Of a DNA stretch of 64,000 nucleotides, positions 17,739-27,700 are shown one piece after another. The DNA is from JBPRGG01 sp051418075 (GTDB taxonomy: Bacteria > Bacteroidota > Bacteroidia > Cytophagales > Cyclobacteriaceae), in NCBI GenBank assembly GCA_051418075.1, contig JBPRGG010000037.1, forward strand, positions 1 to 64,000, written 5' to 3'. Below the pieces are notes generated by a model. It was not told the DNA's origin. It was given only the letters and a program-made list of their open reading frames with translations, and ran no database searches. The position numbers and the translations under genes are program-made. Positions within the stretch are counted from its first letter, which is position 1. Every line of letters starts with the position of its first letter.

Positions 17739-18578
17739 TTAGTTGAACTGGCTTTTCAGATAACCCCGGTCTTTTAGAAACTCCCGGGTTTGGTTCATCG
17801 TTTTTTCAAAATACTGATCCTGATGTCTTCCCTGGTTAAAAAAGCCATGACCTACATCGTCATACAAAACCAGCTGACAATTTCCGCCTGCTTGTTCAAT
17901 TTTATGGGTCAATTCCAACACATTTTCCACCGGAACTGTAGAATCTGCCTTGCCATGAAAAATGATGGTTGGAGGAATTGTTGATCTAACCTGATGAACC
18001 GGAGAATACTTTATGGCCTGAGCCTCATTTTTAAATTTTTCACGGCCATAACCATCTGCTGTAGTTTTCGCAACTGGATTAAATAATACCAGAGCAGCCG
18101 GAATATGCTTTTCCTTTACCCCGAAAGTAGTGCATAAGGCCAAATGACCTCCGGCGGAACCACCGGCAGCCACTATTTTTTGAGGGTCTATACCTATGGT
18201 ATGGGCATTTTGTTTCAGAAATTTCATGGCCTCACGGGCATCTTTTACGGCTTCTACCGGGGAAGTTTGATATTCCTGTGCCGTTCTGTAATCTGCCAGA
18301 ATAGCCACAATTCCCTGATTGACCAATTGCCTTGCTTGTGGTTCAAAATGCTGTACCGAACCTTTAACCCATCCACCGCCAAAATAAAAAACGATAGCCG
18401 GCAAATCCTGTTTTTCTGTCTTTTCCGGATATAAAACATATAAATTTAAACTGACATCCCCTGTTTTTTTATATTCATAAACCCTGGCACTGGATATTTC
18501 TTCCTGAAGTGCCTGAGCTGTGGCCGTGCTGATAATTATCGTAATCAGAATAGCTGCTAAACAGATGGATTTACCCAT
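17739..18578 (-). CDS. Exported alpha/beta hydrolase (HSL-like esterase)
   Basis: 279 residues with a signal peptide (1-21, ending TATAQA). The fold is an alpha/beta hydrolase of the esterase/lipase type. The oxyanion motif is YFGGGW (in place of HGGG), the nucleophile elbow is GGSAGG, the acid is in HGKADSTVP, and the catalytic His is in DVGHGF. Such enzymes release acyl groups, often acetyl or feruloyl esters on polysaccharides, in the periplasm. It lies 34 bases after the phosphofructokinase gene on the same strand, so it may be cotranscribed, although the roles look unrelated. Confidence 0.85.
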   Translation of the reverse strand: MGKSICLAAILITIIISTATAQALQEEISSARVYEYKKTGDVSLNLYVLYPEKTEKQDLPAIVFYFGGGWVKGSVQHFEPQARQLVNQGIVAILADYRTAQEYQTSPVEAVKDAREAMKFLKQNAHTIGIDPQKIVAAGGSAGGHLALCTTFGVKEKHIPAALVLFNPVAKTTADGYGREKFKNEAQAIKYSPVHQVRSTIPPTIIFHGKADSTVPVENVLELTHKIEQAGGNCQLVLYDDVGHGFFNQGRHQDQYFEKTMNQTREFLKDRGYLKSQFN

Positions 18579-18612
18579 AATTTTGTTCTATTTCTTCTTC
18601 AATTCTTTTTTT

Positions 18613-19626
18613 TCATCCAAAAGAGGTGCCTACATTAATGGCTCTTTCTATCAGAGGATGGTCCTTAGGTACCAGTTTTAAGTGCCCGGCTGTTTCAGAT
18701 AAAGGGATGGCTTTCAAACGGTCATTTGATAAAGCTACCATATTTCCATATCTCTTTTCGGCTATCAATTGGGCGGCAAATCCACCATATCGGGTAGCCA
18801 GGATCCGGTCAAAGGCGGAAGGAGAACCTCCCCGTTGAATATAACCCAGAATCGTTTCCCTTAACTCCTGCCCTATTTTGACAGAAAGCTTTTTGGCCAG
18901 GTAGCGGGCAGCCGATTTCCCTTTATTCCTTTTGATTCCCTCTGCCACTACAATGATCGAAGATTTTTTCTGCTTTTGGATCCTGTGATTCAGGTAATCA
19001 GCAATCTCATCCAGGTCATAGTCCAGTTCGGGGATCAGGATTACATCTCCTCCCCCGGCTACACCGGCATAAAGGGTGAGCCAGCCGGCATGATGCCCCA
19101 TTAGCTCAATCACCATGATACGCCGATGGGCATTAGCCGTGGTATGCAACCGGTCAATGGCTTCAGTGGCAATATCCACGGCAGAGTGAAAACCGAAGGT
19201 GAAATCCGTGCCTTCCACATCATTATCAATGGTTTTGGGTAGTCCTATCACATTTAATCCTACCTGGGATAGTTTATAGGCTGTCTTTAAGGTGCCGTTT
19301 CCACCAATACATACCAGGCAATCAAGTCCCAGCTTTTCATAATTTTGCTTGATGATGGAAGGTTTATCAATTTCTTCCAGGTATTGGGTAGATTTTTTAA
19401 ATGGTTTTTCTCTTGAGGTACCAAGAATGGTACCGCCAATAGTGAGGATATTAGATAAGTCGCCTTCCCCCAATACTTTGTAATCATTTTCTATCAGCCC
19501 CAGGAAACCGGATGAAATGCCATAAACTTCTGCTCCGTATTTCATGATAAGGGTCTTCCCTACGCCCCGAATGGCGGCATTTAAACCAGGGCAATCCCCC
19601 CCGGCAGTTAAAATTCCAACTTTCAT
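18613..19626 (-). CDS. pfkA: 6-phosphofructokinase
   Basis: 337 residues, full length for a PfkA-family enzyme: phosphorylation of fructose 6-phosphate to the 1,6-bisphosphate in glycolysis. Motifs: GGDCPGLN (10-17), GGNGT (108-112), PKTIDND (130-136), MGHHAGW and QRGGSPSAFDR. The phosphate-donor determinants are mixed. The Gly at 111 is the ATP-type residue, while Lys131 is the PPi/group III-type residue. The usual Asp before Gly111 is Asn110. ATP against pyrophosphate use therefore cannot be read safely from sequence. A TAATTTTG -7 box lies 40-47 bases upstream. Confidence 0.92.
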   Translation of the reverse strand: MKVGILTAGGDCPGLNAAIRGVGKTLIMKYGAEVYGISSGFLGLIENDYKVLGEGDLSNILTIGGTILGTSREKPFKKSTQYLEEIDKPSIIKQNYEKLGLDCLVCIGGNGTLKTAYKLSQVGLNVIGLPKTIDNDVEGTDFTFGFHSAVDIATEAIDRLHTTANAHRRIMVIELMGHHAGWLTLYAGVAGGGDVILIPELDYDLDEIADYLNHRIQKQKKSSIIVVAEGIKRNKGKSAARYLAKKLSVKIGQELRETILGYIQRGGSPSAFDRILATRYGGFAAQLIAEKRYGNMVALSNDRLKAIPLSETAGHLKLVPKDHPLIERAINVGTSFG

Positions 19627-19665
19627 GGTATTTTGGTTAGATTAAAAAATTATTTTGTAATGAAA

Positions 19666-19673
19666 CAAAATTA
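19666..19673 (-). promoter_or_regulatory. Putative -7 box for pfkA
   Basis: Minus-strand TAATTTTG matches TAnnTTTG, 40 bases before the pfkA start. No TTTG is at the standard -33 distance. Confidence 0.35.
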
Positions 19674-19747
19674 AGCAATTATTAAACTTAAAAAAATGCA
19701 AATACAAATAAAGGGAAATATATTATAATACTATGTTTTGGAAAAAA

Positions 19748-20206
19748 TTAATTTTTGCCGCTTTTTCGCTTTCCGTCTGTAGTTTTGGCAAATTTTCTTG
19801 TCATTTTTTTGATAAATGCCACTTTTCGAAATCTTAAGGCGCTCCAATCCTCATCAATAGCTACCTGCCGGACTGGCTCCAGATCATAAGTGACCATAAT
19901 ATCCCAGCCACTATCCCGGTTAATATCACTGCTGTATTTCCTGGATAATTTTTTAGGATAAGCCAGCCAGACTATTGCATCTCCATCCAACCGTGGACCA
20001 AAAACAGATACAAGCGGGTTTATTTCCTGCTGCTGAAAAACAAAAACCAGTAAAAACCGTATTTTTTCTTCGATCAAAGTCAGAATAAACTGTTCTGACA
20101 GACTTCAGGGAGGGCAAATAAACCTGGAAAGATTGAGGCGAATTGATAACCCAAACCGCTGACTTACCTTTTTTTTTAAATTCAACTTTTTAATCAACGG
20201 ATCCAT
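19748..20206 (-). pseudogene. Frameshifted gene of a conserved cytosolic family (two frameshifts)
   Basis: Three frames read in order give one protein. It starts at ATG 20206 (MDPLIKKLNLKKK). It then continues in a second frame with GKSAVWVINSPQSFQVY after a run of nine A. It then moves to a third frame, LIEEKIRFLLVFVFQQ, to the stop at 19748. Restoring one A in the run would join the first two parts. The C-terminal part carries a conserved signature (LAYPKKLSRKYSSDINRDSGW, then DEDWSALRFRK region) that I recall from small Bacteroidota proteins of about 150 residues, without known function. The second shift is not in a long homopolymer. It follows the DinB gene by 12 bases. Either a real decaying gene or sequence errors. 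Confidence 0.65.
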
Positions 20207-20218
20207 AGTTCTTGTTAT

Positions 20219-20683
20219 TTATGGTTCATTCACATCATTTTTACAATCCAGTATCTGATCCAGATGATGTCTCATGTGCACCATATAATCCTCCACTAAA
20301 AAGGCCAGAGAGTGAATTTCTGATTCATGATTTCCTACTTCACAGGTAAACTGATAACTAGCGGATTTCATATGTCCCACCAACCTGATAATCTGAAGGT
20401 TAAGAAGTTTCCAAAGTTCTATCAAATCAGAGGGTGATGCCTGCTGATATTTTTGCCTGTGTACCCATTCATGCTGTTGATAGACTACTTTGGGAGAATT
20501 TTCATACTGGCTCACCAGGAAACGTCTGTGATTATTCAAAGCGCTGTCGATCAGATGGCCTAAAATTTCCAATTTTGACCATTTCTCCGGTTTTGGCTTT
20601 TCAATCCAGGTTTGAAGGTGAATTGAAGATAACCTGGGATAATAATATTGAACCAGCTGACTTAAGTTAAAGGCATGATTCAT
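20219..20683 (-). CDS. DinB family protein
   Basis: 154 residues forming the DinB/YfiT four-helix bundle. Putative metal-binding histidines are in LGHLIDSALNNHRRF (about 41-55) and VHMRHHLDQI (about 135-145). Family members include bacillithiol- or mycothiol-dependent transferases and uncharacterised damage-inducible proteins; the substrate here is unknown. There is no signal peptide. The downstream partner, 12 bases away on the same strand, is the frameshifted pseudogene. Confidence 0.8.
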   Translation of the reverse strand: MNHAFNLSQLVQYYYPRLSSIHLQTWIEKPKPEKWSKLEILGHLIDSALNNHRRFLVSQYENSPKVVYQQHEWVHRQKYQQASPSDLIELWKLLNLQIIRLVGHMKSASYQFTCEVGNHESEIHSLAFLVEDYMVHMRHHLDQILDCKNDVNEP

Positions 20684-20966
20684 TTTTATAATAATTTAAA
20701 AACTGCTTCAGGGTCAATTGAGGATCATTCTAAATTGCTGATGTAAAAAGACAGCCTTTTGTTATTTTTACTTGTTCTGTTTGTAAACCCTCATTATATC
20801 CATCCCGAAATCCCTCTTTAAAATCGTTCAGTGTCTTCCCAATTTATGGCAATTTGAAATACAACCATTTTGTGAACACCCAGCCAAAAGAAATAAATAT
20901 CTCTTTTAATAATTTCCGCTTTTATAAAAGCAGTTTATTTATTTACTTAAAAGTAACAAAACCAAT

Positions 20967-21734
20967 TTAGTTTTCAAATTTAATTTCTCCTTTATGAAAA
21001 AAATTATCAATCAGCGCAATTTCACTGGAAAGTGCTTCAGACAAGGTTCCTTCGAATAATACTTTACCTTTATCCAGAAAAATGATTCGGTCAGCCAGTC
21101 TGAGTATACTGGACACCTCGTGGGTAACCAGCACAATGGTGATGCCCAATTGTTCCTTCAGGTTCTTAATTAACCTGTCCAGATCGGCCAGGGAAATGGG
21201 ATCCAATCCGGCTCCCGGTTCATCACAAAAAAGCAGCGGAGGGTCCATGGCGATTGCCCTGGCCAGTGCAGCCCGTTTCAGCATACCTCCACTGAGTTGA
21301 GATGGATAAAGATGATAAGCCTGGGTCAGGTTAACCAGGCGTAATTTCAATTTTACCAATTGATCCAGCAACTCTCCGGACAGATCGCTATGCTGCTCTA
21401 TTGGGAGGGCTACATTTTCAGCCACCGTCATGGAATTTAAAAGCGCCCCGTTCTGAAAAAACACCCCTATTTTATGATAAAGATTTTCCTGTTGCTCTTC
21501 TTCCAGTTGACCCATATTTTTTCCCAAAACCCGAAGTTCACCTTCCTGAATGGGATACAAGCCAATCAGGTGCTTTAATATAGTGGTTTTCCCTGATCCA
21601 CTACTGCCCAAAAGTACAGTCACCTGATTTTTGTAAATGGTAAATGAAACATCAGTTAATACCTGACGGTCTTCAAAGCTGGCTTTAAGGTGTTTTACCT
21701 CAATAATAATTGAATTATCTTTATTGTCAGACAT
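20967..21734 (-). CDS. mlaF: Mla-type lipid transport ATP-binding protein
   Basis: 255-residue ABC ATPase. Walker A GSSGSGKT (43-50), signature LSGGMLKRAALARAIAMDP (LSGG form), Walker B LLFCDEPGAGLDP, and an H-loop in VLVTHEVSS. The GGMLKR signature and GAGLDP are typical of MlaF/Mkl. It powers movement of phospholipid between the membranes with the MlaE-like permease. The start is 5 bases after the permease stop. It is the last gene of the four-gene operon running from 24516 to 20967. Confidence 0.9.
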   Translation of the reverse strand: MSDNKDNSIIIEVKHLKASFEDRQVLTDVSFTIYKNQVTVLLGSSGSGKTTILKHLIGLYPIQEGELRVLGKNMGQLEEEQQENLYHKIGVFFQNGALLNSMTVAENVALPIEQHSDLSGELLDQLVKLKLRLVNLTQAYHLYPSQLSGGMLKRAALARAIAMDPPLLFCDEPGAGLDPISLADLDRLIKNLKEQLGITIVLVTHEVSSILRLADRIIFLDKGKVLFEGTLSEALSSEIALIDNFFHKGEIKFEN

Positions 21735-21739
21735 AAATC

Positions 21740-22867
21740 TTAGTAAAATATCAAGCTGAAAATACTATCTATAATGATCACCAGGGTAATAGACACCACA
21801 ACTGCTGAAGTAGTCACTTTCCCTACTCCTTCTGCGCCTTTATCCACATGAAAACCATAATAAGTTCCGGTCAAAACAATAATTCCGGCAAAAAAAACAC
21901 TTTTTACAAATCCGGTCAGAATATCCCGGGTATATAATGAATCTGTCATCCTGTTAATGAAAATATCGGCTGAAATATCCAGGTAAAAATAGGCCACCGT
22001 CATGCCTCCGATTATCCCCAGCAAGTTTGCTAATATGGTAAGAAATGGCAGGGTAAATATAGCCCCATGCATCTTGGGTACAATTACAAACCTGATCGGG
22101 TTCAATGCCATGGTAGTCAGAGCATCCAATTCGGAAGTCACTTTCATAGTAGCTACTTCTGCCGCTATAGCAGACCCACTTCTGCCCGCTACTAGAATGG
22201 CTGTGATCAAAGGTCCCATTTCCCTCATCATGGCAATCACAGTAAGATCTACAATATAAATATTGGCTCCAAAGCTTCGTAACTGAGCTGCTGATTGTAA
22301 AGCCAGCACCAACCCGATGATAAAAGAAAGGGCGGCTACAATGGGAACTGCATTGACACCAATCAGCACGGCCTGGTTGTAGAACTCACCTTTTTTCTGT
22401 GATTTTGCAGTAAAAAGATCCCGGAACGACCAGTAAAAAACATCAGCAGTCAATAATAAGAATTTCCTGAGATATTCCCGGTAAAAAGAATGCACCTGAT
22501 CTCCCAATTTGAAAAAGAATCCCTGTTTTTGCCGGGGAGACTTTACTTCCTCATTTTTTATGGTAAAAAGCTCAAGTTTCGGTTGAAAAGATTCATGCAC
22601 CCGAACATATTTTATAGCAGTTCCGGCCTCTTTCAGCTTTTGTTTGAGCAACTCCAGGCCGGTTACACCGGCTGAATCCAGGTATGCTACCTGAGAAAGA
22701 TCAATATTCAGGTAATCCAATTCATAAGAAGCTAATTGGTGTTTTATTTCCTGATAGAATAAGCTTACTGTATTCACATCCAGGTTGCCATGAATGAACA
22801 GGGTATCATGATCCAACTGATAGCTAAAAGTATCTTCCTTATCTTTATGTTCCCAGGCTGTTTCCAT
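21740..22867 (-). CDS. mlaE: MlaE-type permease with N-terminal STAS domain
   Basis: 375 residues combining two proteins that are separate in E. coli. Residues about 10-105 form a STAS domain (LDSAGVTGLELL motif), equivalent to MlaB. Residues about 120-375 form the MlaE permease with family marks such as GRSGSAIAAEVATMKV and ELDALTTMALNP and about five to six membrane helices. The fusion guarantees 1:1 MlaB/MlaE. It sits in the inner membrane and pairs with the ATPase and the MCE protein. Gaps to the neighbours are 4 and 5 bases. Confidence 0.9.
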   Translation of the reverse strand: METAWEHKDKEDTFSYQLDHDTLFIHGNLDVNTVSLFYQEIKHQLASYELDYLNIDLSQVAYLDSAGVTGLELLKQKLKEAGTAIKYVRVHESFQPKLELFTIKNEEVKSPRQKQGFFFKLGDQVHSFYREYLRKFLLLTADVFYWSFRDLFTAKSQKKGEFYNQAVLIGVNAVPIVAALSFIIGLVLALQSAAQLRSFGANIYIVDLTVIAMMREMGPLITAILVAGRSGSAIAAEVATMKVTSELDALTTMALNPIRFVIVPKMHGAIFTLPFLTILANLLGIIGGMTVAYFYLDISADIFINRMTDSLYTRDILTGFVKSVFFAGIIVLTGTYYGFHVDKGAEGVGKVTTSAVVVSITLVIIIDSIFSLIFY

Positions 22868-22871
22868 AGAA

Positions 22872-23483
22872 TCAGGGTGTTACCAGTCCTTGTTTGATCT
22901 TATTGGATAAATTATTCAATTCATCAAAATAGATCTGACTTATGGCAGAAGCAAACAAATTCATGTCATTTTTGTCCAGGGGATGGAAGCGATCTGCATG
23001 GTGAATCAAAACCTCATCTTTAGTAAGGTCATCGATCAGCCTGAATTCTATATTCAGATGGGCCGCCAGCGTCTTGTTTTGCTGAACTGCTTCCAATTGA
23101 TATACGATAGTTTCCAGCCGGTATTCAGGGTTGATTTTCCAAAAACGGGTGGCGCTATGACTAAACAGCCGATGATGCTGTAAATAATGTTCCAGCACTT
23201 TGGTCAAGATATCATCTGGCATTACAGCCCATTGGTGATTGGAAAAATAGGTAAGCTGATGTGTTTCACTGCGATAGGCTATTCTTGTGGTGGAAAAAGC
23301 TGGATAAATATTAACTTTTTCGATTTCACAATTGGCGTCAATATTTGGTTTTGATAAAGCCTGTGTGGTATCAAACAACTCCGGCGATTCGATTACGTAG
23401 TATTTCCGAACAATATTTTTCCTGCCACAAGCATGAAAAACTGTAACTACCAGCACCAATAAAAACACATAAAAGTACTTCAT
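22872..23483 (-). CDS. ABC-type transport auxiliary lipoprotein (PqiC/DUF330-like)
   Basis: 203 residues with a signal peptide and lipobox (VFHAC, Cys19). The body has the KYYVIESPEL start and the beta-rich pattern of the ABC_trans_aux family, which includes PqiC and LetC-like lipoproteins that help MCE systems at the outer membrane. The sequence similarity is loose, but position between the MCE protein and the permease supports the call. Predicted to link MlaD-like rings to the outer membrane. Confidence 0.75.
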   Translation of the reverse strand: MKYFYVFLLVLVVTVFHACGRKNIVRKYYVIESPELFDTTQALSKPNIDANCEIEKVNIYPAFSTTRIAYRSETHQLTYFSNHQWAVMPDDILTKVLEHYLQHHRLFSHSATRFWKINPEYRLETIVYQLEAVQQNKTLAAHLNIEFRLIDDLTKDEVLIHHADRFHPLDKNDMNLFASAISQIYFDELNNLSNKIKQGLVTP

Positions 23484-23493
23484 ATTCCAATAA

Positions 23494-24516
23494 TTAACGT
23501 AAGTTTTTGTCGGCAGTTTCAGTCATCCTGGTACCCCGCAGTAATACCGAAGGGTCTTCATTGATCATCTGGGAAGCACTGTTAAGATTTTGCAGGGTTG
23601 TTTTCAGCAAAGACATACTTTCTGTAAAATCATCGCTGCCCCGATCGATGTCATTATCCAATTTTACCAGCAATTCATTGGTTTGTTCAATAATTTGACC
23701 CAATTCTGCTACAAGTTGCTTGATGTTTGTTTCCTTTAGTTGTACCGCCACGTCCCTAGCCCCTCCCAGGATCTGGTTAATGGTATCACTATCTACGATC
23801 CGGTTAATTTTTTTTGATGTTCTCTCCAGCAGTTGGCTTGTACCCAGCAGGCTTTTACTGATCTCATTTGAATTGGCTATAGCCTGGTTCAATGATCCTT
23901 CATTGTTTTCAACAATGTGATTCACTTTTGACAAAAACAGGTCAGCCCGGTTGACAAGTTCAGTGATGTTGGTGGCTGTAACTGTGATACTATCCGCCAT
24001 ATAAGAAATTTTATTCAACTTGTCTGGTTGGGTAAATTGTTGCAGATTATTTAACACACTTTCTACTTTTTCGGCTATTACTTCGGCCTTTCCTGTGATC
24101 TCTTCGGTCATGGAGGTGCCGGCAGGGATAAAACCACCTTCATTAATTGAACTGGCCTGGTTTGATCCGCCCCTGATTTCAATGGTTTTTAATCCAGTGA
24201 TCCCTACTGTGGTAATAGCTGCCTGTGCATCGGCTTTAATAGGAGTACCTGGATTTATTGCTACTTTTACTATCACCTGGTTTACATCTTCTGGGTCAAT
24301 CCGGATATCCTGAACACTTCCCACCTTTATGCCTAAAAATTTAACCGGACTACCAACTTCCAGACCACTGACTGATACACCCTCATAAGTAATAAAATAC
24401 ACATCCCGTTCTCTGAAAAAACGCTGAGTAGTAAACAGACCCATTAAGACAATTAAGATGGTTGCCGTAACAGCCACAAATATTCCTAATCTGATTTTTT
24501 GCGCTTTATTTTTCAT
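23494..24516 (-). CDS. mlaD: MCE-domain (MlaD family) protein
   Basis: 340 residues: one N-terminal membrane helix (about 8-27), an MCE domain (about 38-120, with VKFLGIKVGSVQDIRI and TVGITGLKTIEIRGG), then a long helical tail of about 200 residues with coiled-coil character. MCE proteins form hexameric rings that carry lipids across the periplasm; the long tail may extend the tunnel, as in LetB/PqiB-type or Mycobacterium-type proteins. First gene of the operon. A 12-bp palindrome (TCGTAATTACGA, 24526-24537) lies 10 bases upstream. Confidence 0.88.
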   Translation of the reverse strand: MKNKAQKIRLGIFVAVTATILIVLMGLFTTQRFFRERDVYFITYEGVSVSGLEVGSPVKFLGIKVGSVQDIRIDPEDVNQVIVKVAINPGTPIKADAQAAITTVGITGLKTIEIRGGSNQASSINEGGFIPAGTSMTEEITGKAEVIAEKVESVLNNLQQFTQPDKLNKISYMADSITVTATNITELVNRADLFLSKVNHIVENNEGSLNQAIANSNEISKSLLGTSQLLERTSKKINRIVDSDTINQILGGARDVAVQLKETNIKQLVAELGQIIEQTNELLVKLDNDIDRGSDDFTESMSLLKTTLQNLNSASQMINEDPSVLLRGTRMTETADKNLR

Positions 24517-24525
24517 ACTTTACCT

Positions 24526-24537
24526 TCGTAATTACGA
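24526..24537. promoter_or_regulatory. 12-bp palindrome before the mlaD-like start
   Basis: TCGTAATTACGA is a perfect palindrome 10 bases before the start codon, in the divergent region shared with icmF. It could be an operator or chance; no matching copy was noticed elsewhere. Confidence 0.25.
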
Positions 24538-24721
24538 TGAATTATAAATGTATTGAAAATATTACTTTTTAAACATGTTAAAAGAAAATATTTTTCCAAA
24601 TCCTGAAGGCTCTCATATCTTATTTAAATACCTTTAAGCTGTTGCTGATTTTCTGGTAGTATTATTAAAACAAACAAAACTGCGCAATTCAGGGTTTATT
24701 TGAAACAATTGGGAAAGCTGG

Positions 24722-27700
24722 ATGTCACATAAACCTGAAATATACCAACCGAAAAACCATCTTAGAGTTTTAACTGCTGCATCCCTTTTTGATGGACATG
24801 ATGCCTCCATCAACATCATGCGAAGGATCATGCAAGCCAGTGGTGCAGAAGTGATACATCTGGGTCATAATCGTTCAGCCCATGAAATTGTGAGCAGTGC
24901 CATTCAGGAAGATGTCCAATCTATAGCCATTACATCCTATCAGGGTGGGCATCTGGAGTTTTTTAAATATATCTTTGATCTGCTTCATGAAAAAGGACGT
25001 CAGGATATCAGGCTGTTTGGTGGTGGCGGAGGTACAATTTTGGCCTCAGAGATAGAAAATATGGAAGCATATGGTATCACTAAAATATATACTCCCGAAG
25101 ACGGACGAAAACTAGGCTTGCAAGGCATGATCAATGATCTTTTACAAAAAAGTGACTTTCCATTAGGTCTGGATCAGCCTCTGGATCAAATGGATCTAAA
25201 AGATCCAAAAATGATGGCCCGAGCCATTACACTGGCTGAAAATGAACCAGATCGTTTTTTAAATGCCAATCCATCTGGTTTAGTTTCTGACAAAGAGACA
25301 CCTGTTATTGGTATTACCGGAACTGGTGGTTCAGGAAAATCATCCCTGGTAGATGAGCTGATCAGGAGATTTGTGGAGCATAGAAAAGATCAGCAAATTG
25401 GCATAATTTCAGTGGACCCCACCAAACGAAAGACCGGAGGGGCACTATTGGGAGACCGGATCAGGATGAATGCCATATACCATCCTGCCATATTTATGCG
25501 TTCACTGGCTACCCGACAAGCCCATATTTCGTTGTCCCGTCATATTGATAAAGTGATTCATTTGATGAAGGCAGCCGGTTATGACCTGATTATCCTGGAA
25601 TCTTCCGGAATAGGTCAATCCGATTCAGAGATCGTAGATTTTGCTGATCTTTCAGTTTATGTAATGACTCCAGAGTTCGGGGCAGCCAGTCAGCTGGAAA
25701 AAATCGATATGTTAGACTTTGCCGACCTGGTGGTTATCAACAAGTTTGATAAAAAAGGGGCGTTGGATGCTTTAAAAGATGTAAAAAAACAATATCAACG
25801 CAATCATCAGCTTTGGCAGCAGGACCCGGAACAGATGCCGGTAATTGGCAGTATAGCCTCACAATTCAATGATCCCGGAATGAACCAGTTATTTAATAAG
25901 GTGCTGAAAAGATTGAATTGGCGGCCTGACAAAGACCTTTCCCTTAAGACCTCCTCAAAGATCCAGATCATACCGGGTAAACGAGAAGGATACCTGGCCG
26001 AAATCAGTGAATCAGTCAGAAACTATAATTTATGGGTGCAAAAGCAAAGTCAGCTGGCCACCCAGCTTTTTGCCCTGAGCACAAGCATAAAGATCATTCC
26101 CGAAACCCAAACGGAATTAGAAAAAGCATTAAAGGAACATATGTCTTCCCTGGAGCAAAGATTAAACCCAGACAACCTCAAGATCATTCAGGAGTGGCCA
26201 GAGATGATCAAAAAATACCAACAGGAGGAATTCATTTATAAGATAAGAGGAAAGGAAATAAAGATCAAAACCTCTGATCTGACTTTATCAAATAGCCGGA
26301 TTCCCAAAGTCGCCCTACCTCGTTATGAATCCTGGGGAGATATCCTGAAGTGGAACCTGCAAGAAAATGTTCCGGGGGAGTTTCCTTATACAGCCGGTGT
26401 TTTCCCTTTCAAACGGGAATCTGAAGACCCTACCCGTATGTTTGCCGGAGAGGGAGCTCCGGAAAGAACCAACCACCGTTTTCATTATCTTTGCCATGAC
26501 ATTGCAGCCAAAAGATTGTCAACAGCATTTGATTCTGTAACTTTGTATGGCAATGACCCGGATCATCGTCCCGATATTTATGGTAAAGTGGGTAATTCTG
26601 GTGTTTCCATTTGTAGTCTGGATGATGCTAAAAAGTTGTATTCCGGTTTTAATCTGGCTGATCCGCGCACTTCCGTTTCTATGACCATCAATGGACCTGC
26701 AGCAATAATTACTGCATTTTTCCTGAATGCTGCCATTGATCAGCAATGCGAAATCTATATCAGGGAAAATAGATTAACAGAGACAATTGAACAGAAAATC
26801 AGGCAAAAATTTGAGCATAAGAATGCAAAACCTCCCCAATACCAGGGAAACCTGCCGGAAGGAAATGACGGTCTGGGGTTAATGCTTCTGGGTGTTACCG
26901 GAGATCAGGTTTTACCTAAAGAGACTTATCAAAAGATCAAAGCTGATACATTATTACGGGTAAGAGGAACTGTACAGGCAGATATTCTTAAAGAAGACCA
27001 GGCTCAAAACACCTGTATATTTTCCACTGAGTTCTCTCTGAAGCTGATGGGTGATGTCCAGCAATATTTTATTGACCATCAGGTACAAAACTTCTATTCT
27101 GTTTCAATTTCAGGCTATCATATTGCAGAGGCTGGGGCTAATCCCATTACCCAACTGGCTTTTACCCTGGCCAATGGGTTTACCTACGTTGAGTATTACC
27201 TTTCCCGGGGAATGGACATTGACCAATTTGCTCCGAACCTTTCATTTTTCTTTTCCAATGGCATTGATGCAGAATATGCTGTAATTGGAAGAGTGGCCAG
27301 ACGAATCTGGGCGAAAGCCATCAAAAACATTTATGGTGGCAATGAAAGGAGCCAAAAGCTGAAATATCATATCCAAACCTCCGGCCGTTCATTGCATGCC
27401 CAGGAAATCAGCTTCAATGATATTCGTACTACTCTTCAGGCTTTGTATGCCATTTATGACAATTGCAATTCGCTGCATACCAACGCCTATGATGAGGCCA
27501 TCACCACTCCAACAGAAGAATCTGTACGAAAAGCCATGGCAATTCAGCTAATCATTAATAAGGAACTGGGTCTGGCTAAAAATGAAAACCCCATACAAGG
27601 CTCATTCATCATTGAGCAACTGACAGACCTGGTGGAAGAAGCTGTAATGCTGGAATTTGATCGTCTCAATGATCGAGGAGGAGTTTTAGGAGCCATGGAA

